From NCBI RefSeq assembly GCF_014396385.1, contig NZ_CP060716.1, positions 1,488,001-1,552,000 on the forward strand: a DNA stretch of 64,000 nt, given 5' to 3'. The position numbers and the translations under genes are program-made. The notes beneath the pieces were generated by a model. That model was not told where the DNA came from. It saw only the letters and a list, made by a program, of their open reading frames with translations, and searched no databases. This stretch comes from Leucobacter denitrificans (GTDB taxonomy: Bacteria > Actinomycetota > Actinomycetes > Actinomycetales > Microbacteriaceae). How positions within the stretch are numbered: position 1 is the stretch's first letter; every line of letters starts with the position of its first letter. Shown in pieces: positions 25,101 through 34,168 of this stretch.

Positions 25101-26711
25101 TTGCATACCCAAAAACACTCTGGGGCGTCTGCACGCGCCCAAATAACTCTCGCCTCCGCCTCAGTTTCGCGCGGCGGCAATCGCATTCTCAACAAGATCG
25201 ACCTGTCGATCTCAGCACAATCACGCGTCGGCATCGTCGGCGAGAACGGTCGCGGCAAGACCACCCTGTTGCAATTGCTCGCTGGCAGGTTTGAGCCAGA
25301 CAGTGGATCAGTCACTCGCATTGGATCGATCGGCGTCGCCGACCAAGAGATGCCCACGCACGACGAGCGCACTGTCGAAGACGCCGTCACTGAAGCGATC
25401 GCAGAATCAACTGCGGCGCTCGAGCAGCTCGATGCAGCGGCGGCAGGGCTCGGGAGCGGTGACGATCCACATGCTGAAACTCGCTATGCCGAGGCGCTCG
25501 AGCACGTTGAGGCCCTCGAGGCATGGGGTGCTGAGCGCCGAGTTACGCTCGCACTTCGCGAGCTCGACGCAGACTTCGACCGGGACCACAGGCTCGACAC
25601 GCTCTCGGTCGGGCAGCGATACCGCGTGAGGCTCGCATGCTTGCTCGGCGGCGACCACGACCTGCTGCTGCTCGACGAGCCGACGAATCACCTCGATCGC
25701 TCGGGGCTCGACTTTCTCACGGTGAGTCTACGGGCGAGGCGTGGTGGGGTCGCACTCGTAAGCCACGATCGCGCCCTACTCGCCGATGTCGCGAACATCA
25801 TCGTTGACCTCGACCCAACCTTCGACGGAAAGGCACGTGTGTACGGCGGGTACGACGCTTACCGGGAGGGCAGGGCGGCCGAGGTCGCACGTTGGGAGCA
25901 AACGTACGAACGCGAGCAAGCAGAGCGTGCACAGCTGCATGATGACCTGGTTGCTGCGCAGAGTCGGCTTTCGACTGGATGGCGACCCGACAAAGGCACA
26001 GGTAAGCATCAGCGCCAAAGCCGAGCCGCTGGCATCACCCAGTCGGTACACAGGCGACGTGAAGCACTCGAGGCCCACGCGGTCACGGTGCCAGAGCCGC
26101 CGCTTCGGTTCAACTTTCCCGAGCTCAAAGCACGCTCAGGTTCAGTGCTTATTGAGGCCGAAGGGGTCGTGCTGCACGGTCGGCTCGCGCCGGTTCCTGC
26201 GGTCGAAGTGCAGGGTGGATCGAAGCTCCTCATCACCGGCCCGAACGGTGCGGGTAAGTCGACGCTGCTCAGGCTGCTCGCAGGCGAACTTGAGCCGGAT
26301 GCGGGGAGGGTGACGCGATCCACAACTGCGCGGATCACGCTGCTCAGTCAGGAGTCTGACCTGCCGCTGCGCCGAACCGCGGCTGACGTCTTTAGATCGG
26401 CGGCGCAAGGCGACGACACAGTATCGCTCACCTCGCTCGGGCTGCTGCGTTCCGCGGACACGTCGAAACGCGTCGGCGAGCTCTCGATCGGTCAGCAGCG
26501 GCGCCTCGATCTCGCGATCACACTGGCAAGCAAGCCTCAGGTGCTCTTGCTCGATGAGCCGACGAACCACCTCTCGATTGGACTCGTAGACGAACTCACC
26601 GAGGCGCTCTGTGCCATGCCGGCCGCGGTCGTGGTGACGAGCCACGACCGCCAGCTCCTCCGCGACCTCACGAATTGGTCGAGGATCGAGCTCGCCGATC
26701 CACACCACTAA
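25101..26711 (+). CDS. ABC-F family ATPase (ribosomal protection type)
   Basis: 536 aa, TTG start preceded by GAGGAAG. Two ATPase domains in one chain without membrane spans: Walker A GENGRGKTT and GPNGAGKST, signatures LSVGQRYRVRLA and LSIGQQRRLDLA, and Walker B LLLLDEPTNHLD and VLLLDEPTNHLS. A charged linker (about 255-330, WEQTYEREQAERAQLHDDL) with an arginine/lysine-rich stretch carries the interdomain arm. Such proteins bind the ribosomal E site and displace antibiotics or relieve stalls. Target drugs cannot be named. The stop overlaps the convergent gene by 4 bases. Confidence 0.9.
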   Translation: MHTQKHSGASARAQITLASASVSRGGNRILNKIDLSISAQSRVGIVGENGRGKTTLLQLLAGRFEPDSGSVTRIGSIGVADQEMPTHDERTVEDAVTEAIAESTAALEQLDAAAAGLGSGDDPHAETRYAEALEHVEALEAWGAERRVTLALRELDADFDRDHRLDTLSVGQRYRVRLACLLGGDHDLLLLDEPTNHLDRSGLDFLTVSLRARRGGVALVSHDRALLADVANIIVDLDPTFDGKARVYGGYDAYREGRAAEVARWEQTYEREQAERAQLHDDLVAAQSRLSTGWRPDKGTGKHQRQSRAAGITQSVHRRREALEAHAVTVPEPPLRFNFPELKARSGSVLIEAEGVVLHGRLAPVPAVEVQGGSKLLITGPNGAGKSTLLRLLAGELEPDAGRVTRSTTARITLLSQESDLPLRRTAADVFRSAAQGDDTVSLTSLGLLRSADTSKRVGELSIGQQRRLDLAITLASKPQVLLLDEPTNHLSIGLVDELTEALCAMPAAVVVTSHDRQLLRDLTNWSRIELADPHH

Positions 26712-27916
26712 ATACGCGAAGCAGCGCGGCGCGCACCCTCACCGAGTGACTCGAGTTTCGCCCAGGCGATCTGCGGGTGTACGCGCCCGCCGAGCCCGCA
26801 GTCGGTCGCGGCGATGACTCGCTCGGGGCCAACGATCTTTGCAAAGCGCTCGATGCGCTGCGCAACGAGGTCGGGGTGCTCGACGAGGTTCGTAGAGTGA
26901 CCTACGACGCCCGGTACGAGGATGAGGTCGTCTGGGATGAGGCCCTTGTTCTCTTCCCAGACAGCCCACTCGTGCTCGTGCCTCGCGTTCGCAGCCTCGA
27001 ACGAAATCTGGCCAACATTCGCACCGAGCACGGTCTTCAGAATGTGCTTGAGCTCAATATCGGTGGTGTGCGGGCCGTGCCACGAGCCCCAGCACAGGTG
27101 CAAGCGAACCTGCTCCTTGGGCAGGCCCTTGATCGCCTCGTTGATGGCATCGATGCGGATCTGCGTGAACGCCACATAGTCCTCGACACTCGGCTCGGGA
27201 TTGATCTGATCCCAGTTTTCGGCGAGCGACGGATCATCGAGCTGCAAGATCAGACCCGCGTCGGTGATCGCACGGTATTCCTCGCGAAGCGCGCCGACCC
27301 AGGCGTCGATGTGCTCCTGCTCGGTCGGGTAGAAGTCGTTGCGCACACGCGCGGCCGAACCGGGAGCGATCGCGGTGAGGAACCCAGACTCACCCTCGTT
27401 CAGTGCAGCGCGCAGGTGCTGGGTGTCTGCGGCCACGGCATCATGGCCGCGATACGAGATCTCACTCGTTGTGGTGGGAAACGCGGTTGCAGTTCGGCCG
27501 GTCGCAATGCCGCTCTCGGGGTCGTTGTACGCATCGGCAAACGCGGCCCGGTCGCGACGATCAAGGAACGCCGTGAGCTGCACGTTGCCCGGAGTCGAGC
27601 GGCGAGCTGGCTCGTTGAACGCATTCACCTCGGTGAGCGAGAGCCCGTTCACGCGCTGGAACGAGTACCCCCACCAAGCACCGTAATCAACCGCGTTCGA
27701 CATCGCCTTGCCAAACTCGCCGTCACCCGGCTGCGTGATGCCAACCTCGCGCTGGCGCGCAACTACGTCGCGCACGGCTTCGGCGACGAGCTCGTTGAAC
27801 TCGGGGGTCGACTTCAGCGTGAATCCGTCGTCTTCAAAGGTGCGCGCGGCGTTCGCGTCGATAAGTGCCTGCGTACGCGGCAGGCTTCCTGCGGTGGTGG
27901 TCTCAATGGTCGTCAT
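26708..27916 (-). CDS. Cobalamin-independent methionine synthase (MetE C-terminal-like) family protein
   Basis: 402 aa. Single MetE-C-like barrel: N-terminal TTAGSLPRT, GITQPGDGEFGK, ILQLDDPSLAENW, and the zinc ligands His and Cys in HLCWGSWHG, Glu in ISFEAANARHEHEW and Cys in AATDCGLGGR. Full MetE has about 750 aa, so this is the short class II branch, which includes vitamin-B12-independent methyltransferases of unknown acceptor and epoxyalkane-CoM transferase-like enzymes. Its stop overlaps the convergent ABC-F stop. No homocysteine gene is near, so the substrate is open. Confidence 0.83.
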   Translation of the reverse strand: MTTIETTTAGSLPRTQALIDANAARTFEDDGFTLKSTPEFNELVAEAVRDVVARQREVGITQPGDGEFGKAMSNAVDYGAWWGYSFQRVNGLSLTEVNAFNEPARRSTPGNVQLTAFLDRRDRAAFADAYNDPESGIATGRTATAFPTTTSEISYRGHDAVAADTQHLRAALNEGESGFLTAIAPGSAARVRNDFYPTEQEHIDAWVGALREEYRAITDAGLILQLDDPSLAENWDQINPEPSVEDYVAFTQIRIDAINEAIKGLPKEQVRLHLCWGSWHGPHTTDIELKHILKTVLGANVGQISFEAANARHEHEWAVWEENKGLIPDDLILVPGVVGHSTNLVEHPDLVAQRIERFAKIVGPERVIAATDCGLGGRVHPQIAWAKLESLGEGARRAASRI

Positions 27917-27975
27917 ACTGCGAAACTACCCCCGATCGAGCAGAGATACGACTCACGTGACGACGTATGACGCAA

Positions 27976-30900
27976 CTAGCGGTTCTTCGTCGTGCGTTTC
28001 GTCGAACCGGTGGCTGCGAGCACGATCCACTGCCCAATGACGGTCACCCACATGAGCAGGCTGGATGCAATGAGCAAGCCCACCTTCACATCGCTGCCCG
28101 CCATCGTGCCCGTCACCCACCAGAACACAACAGACTGCGCGACCGCGAGCAGCAGGATCGTGCCCATCGAAGTGAGCAGCACTGAGGCGCTCGGCAAGCG
28201 GGCGCGTTTCTTGAGATACAGGAACACGCCAACCGACGCGCCAATTGCCAAGACGGTGAGTGCGATCACAAGCATGAGGGGCAACTGGTAGCTCACGCGG
28301 TAATCAATTAGGCCGCCGGCAGTAGCTTTCGTGAACGTGTCATCCTTGAAGTTGAGCGTGACTCCGAGGTCGCCGTTAATCGCGAGCTCGTGCTGCCCGA
28401 AGGTCTCGTTTAGCTCAGAATCCACCTCGAAGGCCCCGAGCGAGGTGTCGCCTTCCTCCCACTCATCAACCCGGGACTTCACGTTATCGGCGTCGAGCGT
28501 CATCACGAGTGCGCCGTCTCCGAACTGCGCCACATCACCGATGCGCAATTCGTAGCGGGTTGAATCCCCGACCTTCCCAGAAGGACCGTCAACGTAAATC
28601 GTGTTTGAGTACTCCCACTCATGGAAGCCGGAGCCACGCTCATACGGCTGGTTGTCGGGGTCGCCGTAACCGATCCACCCGCCAGACGCGACGTCGTCGA
28701 CGAGGTCAGGTGGGATTGTGAACTGCACCCGCAAGGGTCGCACGGGTGAAGTCCCGTCATAGATCGCGTCACCGTCGGTGTAGAACGTGTCATCCCAGAA
28801 CCACAAGAGGCCTGACCAGCGCACTTGCTGTCGCCCCTCGCCACCATCTGACACCTCGACAGACGGATTCGTCAGCGCGTATCTGATTTCGACGTCATAC
28901 ACACCGGAGAGCGGCTCGCTCAGCTGCGTCGCCAAAGCCCGGGTGCGCTGTCCGTCAACGGTGTGGTACTTCACCTCAGCACCGTCGACGCGCACCGACT
29001 TGATAACGAGACCCAAATCCTGACCATATCTCGAGGTCTGCCACTCGCGCTCGAACTGGGGCACCGAGGATCCACCCGGCGTGAACTGCACGCTATGCCG
29101 CTCAACTACCTCGAGCCGCGCGGCACCATCATCGTCTCGCGAGATCTCAGCCTCGATTTCGAACCCTTCGGTCTGGGTCCAGATAGCACCCTTCGATACC
29201 GAGGAGGGCCACGTAAGGTATTCGTTCGAGCCGTAGGGCGTGGGGAGCGTCGAGACGAGCACGATCGACCCTGCGAACAGCGCGAGGGTGGCGACGAACG
29301 CAAGCATCGACGGAATCGACAGGAAGTGCTGCGTGCGCCAACCGTCGACAATTCGCCGCTCGCCCGTCTCTTGCACAACCTGTTCGATGACCGCGTTGCC
29401 AGCAGCTCGCGGGCTCTCGGTGAGCACTGCGTACGGCAACAGTGGATCGTCAACAGGCCCACGATCGAGCAGGCGCGTGCCGCGGGCCCACACGTCGATA
29501 CCTTTCAGCTGCTGCACCGTGAGCGCACCCTTGCGCGTAAGCGGCCTCGGCTTGCGCACGGCCCACACCGCGATGCCGGCGATAATCGTTGACGCAGCGA
29601 CGAACGCGAACGGCCACCACACGATGAGCAGAATGAACTGCTCGGAGAGCTGGCGGAGGATGCCCCACTGCAGCATCGTGACAGCGATCGGCGCGAAGAT
29701 GAATGTGTCGCGCACATAGCTGTCAGGCTTCCATCGCAGGCCCTGATCCACCACCGTGGTGTCGCCTGCCCAGCGTGTCGACCACCGCATGGCCGACGGC
29801 AGGTTGCCAACGCGGCCCGCGCGGCGACCCGCCCAGGCGACCGCTTGCAACCACCGCGAATGGCGAAGCTGTTGCCGTGCACCGTCGCTCCATTTGCGCC
29901 TTCGCGACTTCCGCTTTCTGCCATGGGTGTTTTCGGCAGCATCGTGGCCCCGAGTGGGCTCGGCAAGGGTCGACACAAGCTCAGCGTGACGTGGCTTGCC
30001 GAGCAGTTGCGCGGCGAGCGTCGGCGACAGATCGTCGGGTGGATCATTGCGCACCACGAACCACGGCTCACCCGCCGAGTCGGCCCACACAACCCAGCGT
30101 GCGGCGAGCGCGAACAGCATGAGCACGAGGAGCACAGCGAGCGGGATGAGTGGGCCCCAGGTTTGCACCCAGAACAGCGTGGTTTGTGCGGGCTGCGTGA
30201 ATGTGCCATCTGTGAAGTCGAAGCGCAGCCAGACATCGGAGTTTGGTGGGAGACTGTCGTCATTCGTGAATGAGTAGGTGACCCACTCGTCGGTGACCTC
30301 GTCTGGTTCCATCCAGACGTTGCCCGAAACTAACAGCCATCCGACCGTCGCGTAGGGCTTGCGCAGGAGTTCATCGTCGAGTTCACGCTCTAGGGCTACC
30401 GAGACCTCGAGGCCCTTGGTTGCCTGGGTCCAGCTCGGTGCGAAGACGGGCCACTGCCACTGCTGCATCGCGTCGCCGGTCACACTGTCGTCGGTGTCTT
30501 CGATGAGATCGCGCAGACTGTACACCATCTCGATCTCGTAGGTGCCATCGAACTTATCGCCGCTTGGCGGTCGCAGCACGATGTCTGTGGTCGTCGCCCG
30601 GCCCGTCACCTTGGCGTCTGCGGGAACTCCGTCGATCGTTGCCGACTCGAGCTCAAACATTGCGTCGTGGCCATGAACCTCGGTGACGATCCGCCTAGTC
30701 ACCGTGCTCTCTGCGCCGTTCACGAAGTTCGCGGTGTACCCCTCACGCACCGTAGTGCGAAAGTTGCCGTCGTCGTCACGACTCACCTCGTAGTCGAAGC
30801 TCGCATTCTGGGCGACCCACTCGACGTCTTTGAACTCGGCACTCGCAATGACCTCGTCGAAGTCCATCGGTTTATTGATGATGGGGCCGACGAGCAAGAA

Positions 30901-31143
30901 GATTCCGACTGCCGCGATGAGACCCCAGAACACGCGAATACCCATGCGCAGGCTGGTTCCGCCTCGCGCGCGCAAGAACTCTTCGACGTTGCCGAGCACC
31001 TCTGCGAGCCAGCGAAACAACCCGGTGTGTTCGGGGTGTGGATCGGGTATACGCCCCGACCGCAACAGTTCGGGGTCGCTGCCCGAAAAATCGAAGAGCT
31101 CCTCTGCTATTTTGCTGCGCTCGCGCTTCCCCCTATTCGCCAC
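27976..31143 (-). CDS. Large DUF2207 membrane protein with two DUF2207-like modules
   Basis: 1055 aa. Membrane spans at about 68-88, a strong pair near 330-360, a cluster near 480-530, a pair near 610-640 and three at the C-terminus. Two extracytoplasmic modules resemble each other: one starts around FDYEVSRDDDGNFRTTVREG and the other around FEIEAEISRDDDGAARLEVVERH, both then showing the DUF2207 order of beta-rich segments, a GTYEIEMVYSL/GVYDVEIRYAL motif and tryptophans. DUF2207 proteins are usually ~550-650 aa with one module, so this is probably an internal duplication. Function unknown. It is three bases downstream of apt on the same strand. Confidence 0.8.
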   Translation of the reverse strand: MANRGKRERSKIAEELFDFSGSDPELLRSGRIPDPHPEHTGLFRWLAEVLGNVEEFLRARGGTSLRMGIRVFWGLIAAVGIFLLVGPIINKPMDFDEVIASAEFKDVEWVAQNASFDYEVSRDDDGNFRTTVREGYTANFVNGAESTVTRRIVTEVHGHDAMFELESATIDGVPADAKVTGRATTTDIVLRPPSGDKFDGTYEIEMVYSLRDLIEDTDDSVTGDAMQQWQWPVFAPSWTQATKGLEVSVALERELDDELLRKPYATVGWLLVSGNVWMEPDEVTDEWVTYSFTNDDSLPPNSDVWLRFDFTDGTFTQPAQTTLFWVQTWGPLIPLAVLLVLMLFALAARWVVWADSAGEPWFVVRNDPPDDLSPTLAAQLLGKPRHAELVSTLAEPTRGHDAAENTHGRKRKSRRRKWSDGARQQLRHSRWLQAVAWAGRRAGRVGNLPSAMRWSTRWAGDTTVVDQGLRWKPDSYVRDTFIFAPIAVTMLQWGILRQLSEQFILLIVWWPFAFVAASTIIAGIAVWAVRKPRPLTRKGALTVQQLKGIDVWARGTRLLDRGPVDDPLLPYAVLTESPRAAGNAVIEQVVQETGERRIVDGWRTQHFLSIPSMLAFVATLALFAGSIVLVSTLPTPYGSNEYLTWPSSVSKGAIWTQTEGFEIEAEISRDDDGAARLEVVERHSVQFTPGGSSVPQFEREWQTSRYGQDLGLVIKSVRVDGAEVKYHTVDGQRTRALATQLSEPLSGVYDVEIRYALTNPSVEVSDGGEGRQQVRWSGLLWFWDDTFYTDGDAIYDGTSPVRPLRVQFTIPPDLVDDVASGGWIGYGDPDNQPYERGSGFHEWEYSNTIYVDGPSGKVGDSTRYELRIGDVAQFGDGALVMTLDADNVKSRVDEWEEGDTSLGAFEVDSELNETFGQHELAINGDLGVTLNFKDDTFTKATAGGLIDYRVSYQLPLMLVIALTVLAIGASVGVFLYLKKRARLPSASVLLTSMGTILLLAVAQSVVFWWVTGTMAGSDVKVGLLIASSLLMWVTVIGQWIVLAATGSTKRTTKNR

Positions 31144-31145
31144 GC

Positions 31146-31799
31146 CTAACTCCGGAACACCGTGTGCAGGTGCGGATCCTCTAGCGCTGACCTACCACCG
31201 AGACCGTCGATCTCGAAGAGCACCGCAATACCCGCGACCTCGTAGCCGAGTTCACGGAGTAGCTGGCGCGCCGCGATGAGGGTGCCGCCTGTTGCGAGCA
31301 CATCGTCGATGAGCAACACGCGACTGCCCTGTGGCACGTCATTGTGGGCCTCAACTTCAGCCACACCGTATTCGAGTTCGTAGCCAACCGATGCCGCTGG
31401 CCGGGGTAGTTTGCCTGCTTTGCGGATCGGGAACAGCCCCACCCCGCTTGCGTAGGCCGCCGCGCTTGCGAGCAGAAAGCCGCGGGCCTCAAGGCCAGCA
31501 ATCACGTCGAACTTACCGAGGAACGGTTCGATGAGCGCATCAACCGTCGTGCGCAGGGCGGGACCGTCTGCAAGGAGCGGCATGATGTCGCGGAACAGGA
31601 TGCCGGGTGCCGGATAGTCTTTCACTTCTCCGATGAGCCGTTCGGCGCGAGCAAGATCACTTGCAGTTGGCGCTGTCGAGGCTGGTGTCTGAACAGTGGG
31701 GTCGTTACTCGCAGGGTTCGCTGGCACGAATCCAAGCGTACCCGAGGTGACGACTCGCGCATGGGGCCCGCTTTTGTGCCTGCTTTTGCTGATCCGCAC
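31146..31799 (-). CDS. apt: Adenine phosphoribosyltransferase
   Basis: 217 aa from the GTG at 31799. The core starts near residue 45 (LIGEVKDYPAPGILFRDIMPLLADG) and shows GLEARGFLLASA, GLFPIRKAGKLP and the PRPP loop VLLIDDVLATGGTL. It makes AMP from adenine and PRPP in the cytosol. The ~45-residue N-terminal extension is unusual, but no ATG or GTG between it and the core offers a shorter start. A TTGATC-17-TTACAC promoter on the minus strand would begin transcription at or near the GTG, so the message may be leaderless. Confidence 0.92.
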   Translation of the reverse strand: MRISKSRHKSGPHARVVTSGTLGFVPANPASNDPTVQTPASTAPTASDLARAERLIGEVKDYPAPGILFRDIMPLLADGPALRTTVDALIEPFLGKFDVIAGLEARGFLLASAAAYASGVGLFPIRKAGKLPRPAASVGYELEYGVAEVEAHNDVPQGSRVLLIDDVLATGGTLIAARQLLRELGYEVAGIAVLFEIDGLGGRSALEDPHLHTVFRS

Positions 31800-31814
31800 G
31801 GGATCGTGTAAAGT
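31786..31814 (+). promoter_or_regulatory. tRNA-Arg promoter
   Basis: TTGCTG (31786-31791) and TAAAGT (31809-31814) are spaced by 17 bases and stand 25 bases before the tRNA. The opposite strand of the same stretch carries the likely apt promoter, so the two overlap and may interfere. Confidence 0.7.
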
Positions 31815-31838
31815 CTTTCTGGTTGAGAGATCAACATT

Positions 31839-31912
31839 GCGCCCCTAGCTCAGCTGGATAGAGCATCTGACTACGGATCAGAAGGTCAGGGGTTCGAATC
31901 CCTTGGGGCGCA
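31839..31912 (+). tRNA. tRNA-Arg (anticodon ACG)
   Basis: Acceptor GCGCCCC (31839-31845) pairs with GGGGCGC (31905-31911), discriminator A; CCA is not encoded. Anticodon stem TCTGA/TCAGA encloses CTACGGA, giving ACG at 31873-31875, and the T loop is GGTTCGAATC. The wobble A is normally edited to inosine to read CGU, CGC and CGA. Confidence 0.96.
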
Positions 31913-31920
31913 CAGAGAGA

Positions 31921-31957
31921 AATACCCGGTCAGACGAGAATCTGACCGGGTATTTTC
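31921..31957. terminator. Bidirectional rho-independent terminator
   Basis: AAATACCCGGTCAGA (31921-31935) and TCTGACCGGGTATTT (31942-31956) form perfect 15-bp arms flanked by A and T tracts. It serves both the tRNA-Arg on the plus strand and the thioredoxin/rhodanese genes on the minus strand. Confidence 0.93.
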
Positions 31958-31976
31958 GTTTGTGAGCGTGTGCGAA

Positions 31977-32264
31977 CTACCGAACGACGGCGATGCCTGT
32001 GGCCTCCGCGGCCTCTTCGAGCGCACCGAGGTTTGTCGCGCTCGTGAATCCGGCCTGCTGCATAAGTTCGACCGTATGACCCGAACGCCCACCCGACTTG
32101 CAGTACACCAGGTAATCGGCAGTTGGATCGAGCTGCGGAATTGCCTCGTGGACTTCACCGTCAAGATAATTCACGAGTTGCGCCCCATCAAGGTGCCCCG
32201 CGTGATACTCCTCGGGTGTGCGCACATCAAGAATGATTGGCTGTGGATCGGTAGCTGCGTTCAT
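31977..32264 (-). CDS. Rhodanese-like domain protein
   Basis: 95 aa single-domain rhodanese: ILDVRTPEEYHAGHLDGAQLVN, active-site loop VYCKSGGRSGHT with the catalytic Cys at about residue 63, and a GALEEAAEATG ending. These carry sulfur as a persulfide or act as small redox relays in the cytosol. It lies 23 bases downstream of the thioredoxin gene on the same strand, so the two thiol proteins probably share a transcript. Confidence 0.92.
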   Translation of the reverse strand: MNAATDPQPIILDVRTPEEYHAGHLDGAQLVNYLDGEVHEAIPQLDPTADYLVYCKSGGRSGHTVELMQQAGFTSATNLGALEEAAEATGIAVVR

Positions 32265-32287
32265 GTGTGAGTTGGTCTCCTCGGTAG

Positions 32288-32686
32288 CTATTCTGCCGAC
32301 TGCTCGTTTGCGGCCTGTTTTGCAGCGGCCTGCTGCTCGGCGACCTGCTTGCGCACATCGTCCATGTCGAGATCGCGTGCGCCCTGCACGAGCTGCTCGA
32401 GCTGGGGTCCTGCGAGCGCACCCGGCTGCGAGTAAACCAGAATACCGTCGCGGAAGACCATGAGCGTGGGGATCGAAGTGATTTGAAAGCTTGCGGCGAG
32501 CTGCTGCTCTGCTTCAGTGTCTACCTTGCCGAAGACGATGTCTTCGTGCGTTTCAGATGCTGACTCAAACACCGGCGCGAAGGCCTTACACGGTCCACAC
32601 CAGTCGGCCCAGAAATCAACGAGGACGATTCCCTCGGTGCCTACCGTCGTAGCGAAGCTATCGAGCGTGAGTTCTTTGGATGCCAC
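32288..32686 (-). CDS. Thioredoxin
   Basis: 132 aa. The active site is FWADWCGPCKAFAP at about residues 26-39, with the cis-Pro loop SIPTLMVFRDG near 75. The C-terminal 30 residues (RKQVAEQQAAAKQAANEQSAE) are an Ala/Gln extension beyond the usual 105-110 aa. It reduces protein disulfides, is divergent from exonuclease III and precedes the rhodanese gene. Confidence 0.92.
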   Translation of the reverse strand: MASKELTLDSFATTVGTEGIVLVDFWADWCGPCKAFAPVFESASETHEDIVFGKVDTEAEQQLAASFQITSIPTLMVFRDGILVYSQPGALAGPQLEQLVQGARDLDMDDVRKQVAEQQAAAKQAANEQSAE

Positions 32687-32779
32687 GTGGCTCCTCTCTT
32701 CCGCAACAATCTGTAGCGGTCATCCTCAATCCTCCAGGCTCAAGCTGTGAACGCAGTCCGAACTCAGTAGGCTTGGTCC

Positions 32780-33658
32780 ATGCGCATCGCGACTTGGAAT
32801 GTGAACTCGATCCGCACTCGATTTGGCCGCGTGGTTGACTGGCTGCAGCGCGAAGACATCGATGTGCTTGCAATGCAGGAGATTAAGTGTCGCCCCGACC
32901 AGTTCCCCATCGAAGCATTCGAACAGGCGGGGTATCAACTCGAGATTCACGGTCTCAATCAGTGGAACGGGGTCGCGTTTGCGAGCCGACACGAGATGAG
33001 TGATGTCGAGCGCAGCTTTGAGGGTATGCCGGGATTCGGCAAGCCCATCAAAGGTCAAGAAGAAGCTCAGGGCCTCGGCCCGAACGGGCTGCCGCTTGAA
33101 GCGCGCGCACTTGGACTCACCGTTGGCGACCTGAGGTTGTGGAACCTGTACGTTCCGAACGGGCGTTCCCTCGACGATCCACATCTTGAATACAAGCTTG
33201 AGTGGCTGACGCAGCTTAAGAACAACGTCGATACCTGGCTTGGAGAGGACCCAGAACTCGCGCTTGCACTCATGGGCGACTGGAACATAGCCCCGCTCGA
33301 CTCCGACATGGGTGATCCGAGCTTTGTTCCGGGACACTCAACCCATATTTCGCCGGTTGAGCGCGCTGCGTTCGACGCGTTCGCACCCTATCTCGACGAT
33401 GTTGTGCGACCCATCGTTCCCGACGGATACACGTTCTGGGACTACAAGGCAGGTCGCTTTCCGAAGAACGAGGGCATGCGCATCGACTTCATACTTGGAT
33501 CGCAAGCGTTCGCCGATACCGTCACGGACGCGAGTATTCACCGCGATGAGCGCAAGGGTGACGCGCCGAGCGATCATGTGCCCGTAGTTGTCGACATCGA
33601 CCCATCGCTCCTCGGCGGAACGTTCGAGGACGAGTACGACCGTCCCATGGTGTTCTAA
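32780..33658 (+). CDS. xth: Exodeoxyribonuclease III
   Basis: 292 aa AP-endonuclease-family enzyme. Seen: MRIATWNVNSIRTR, LAMQEIKCRPDQFP (metal Glu), LRLWNLYVPNGR, MGDWNIAP (Asp-Asn), MRIDFILGS and PSDHVPVVVDI (catalytic Asp-His). It cleaves at abasic sites and digests 3' ends in base-excision repair. Monocistronic, with a 92-base divergent region shared with thioredoxin. Confidence 0.94.
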   Translation: MRIATWNVNSIRTRFGRVVDWLQREDIDVLAMQEIKCRPDQFPIEAFEQAGYQLEIHGLNQWNGVAFASRHEMSDVERSFEGMPGFGKPIKGQEEAQGLGPNGLPLEARALGLTVGDLRLWNLYVPNGRSLDDPHLEYKLEWLTQLKNNVDTWLGEDPELALALMGDWNIAPLDSDMGDPSFVPGHSTHISPVERAAFDAFAPYLDDVVRPIVPDGYTFWDYKAGRFPKNEGMRIDFILGSQAFADTVTDASIHRDERKGDAPSDHVPVVVDIDPSLLGGTFEDEYDRPMVF

Positions 33659-33799
33659 TCTCTCCACCTCCGTCCACAACCGGGAAATCTTGAATTGCTA
33701 GCGGAAGTTATCCACAATTCATGAGTTCCCTACTCGTTCCTCGCTGATTCTGAATAACCTCGTCTTGCAGTAGCCCCACAGGAGGGCGAGAATCGAGGT

Positions 33800-34150
33800 A
33801 TGTACGTGTCGGCTGAAATAATCACGACGGTTGTGGCGGTGTTTAGTGCCGTCGCATCTGTATTCGGCGGCATGTACGTCTTGATGCAGCGACTCGAGAA
33901 GCGCATTGAACGGCACATGGACCTCAGGTTTAGCATCGTCGATGCGAGGTTCGAACAGGTGGACAAGAGGTTCGAACAGGTTGACAAGAGATTCGAACAG
34001 ATCGACACGCAACTAGTCGAGGTTCGACAGGAAATTGTCAGGGCACACCAACGCATCACTGATGTGTCAGACAGTCTCGTGAACCTGCAGATTACAGTCG
34101 CACGCTTAGAAGGGCCGAGACGCACTCTTGAGATGCCGATCGGAAGTTAG
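33800..34150 (+). CDS. Small membrane-anchored coiled-coil protein
   Basis: 116 aa. One N-terminal hydrophobic segment (IITTVVAVFSAVASVFGGMYVLM, about 7-29) is followed by a long charged coiled coil with heptads, including three copies of a 7-residue unit (RFEQVDK-like) at about 50-70. Similar architecture is seen in DUF1640-like and phage XhlA-like proteins, but I do not assign a family. No neighbour shares its strand closely. A TTATCCACA sequence stands at 33708-33716 upstream. Confidence 0.7.
   Translation: MYVSAEIITTVVAVFSAVASVFGGMYVLMQRLEKRIERHMDLRFSIVDARFEQVDKRFEQVDKRFEQIDTQLVEVRQEIVRAHQRITDVSDSLVNLQITVARLEGPRRTLEMPIGS
33947..34009 (+). repeat. Three 21-bp tandem repeats inside a coding region
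   Basis: The units at 33947-33967, 33968-33988 and 33989-34009 share AGRTTCGAACAGRTNGACAMG (R purine, M A/C). Each adds exactly one coiled-coil heptad, so copy-number change keeps the frame and alters rod length. Confidence 0.9.
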
Positions 34151-34168
34151 TTTGTAAAACCTGGGAAT

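Noticed and set aside
26142..27970. Long reading frames antisense to the ABC-F and MetE-like genes
   Set aside because: They are high-GC shadow frames with arginine-rich, motif-free products, fully covered by convincing genes on the other strand.
33708..33716. TTATCCACA, a perfect DnaA-box-like sequence
   Set aside because: Only one copy, with no cluster, no AT-rich unwinding region and no dnaA/dnaN genes nearby, so it is not an origin.
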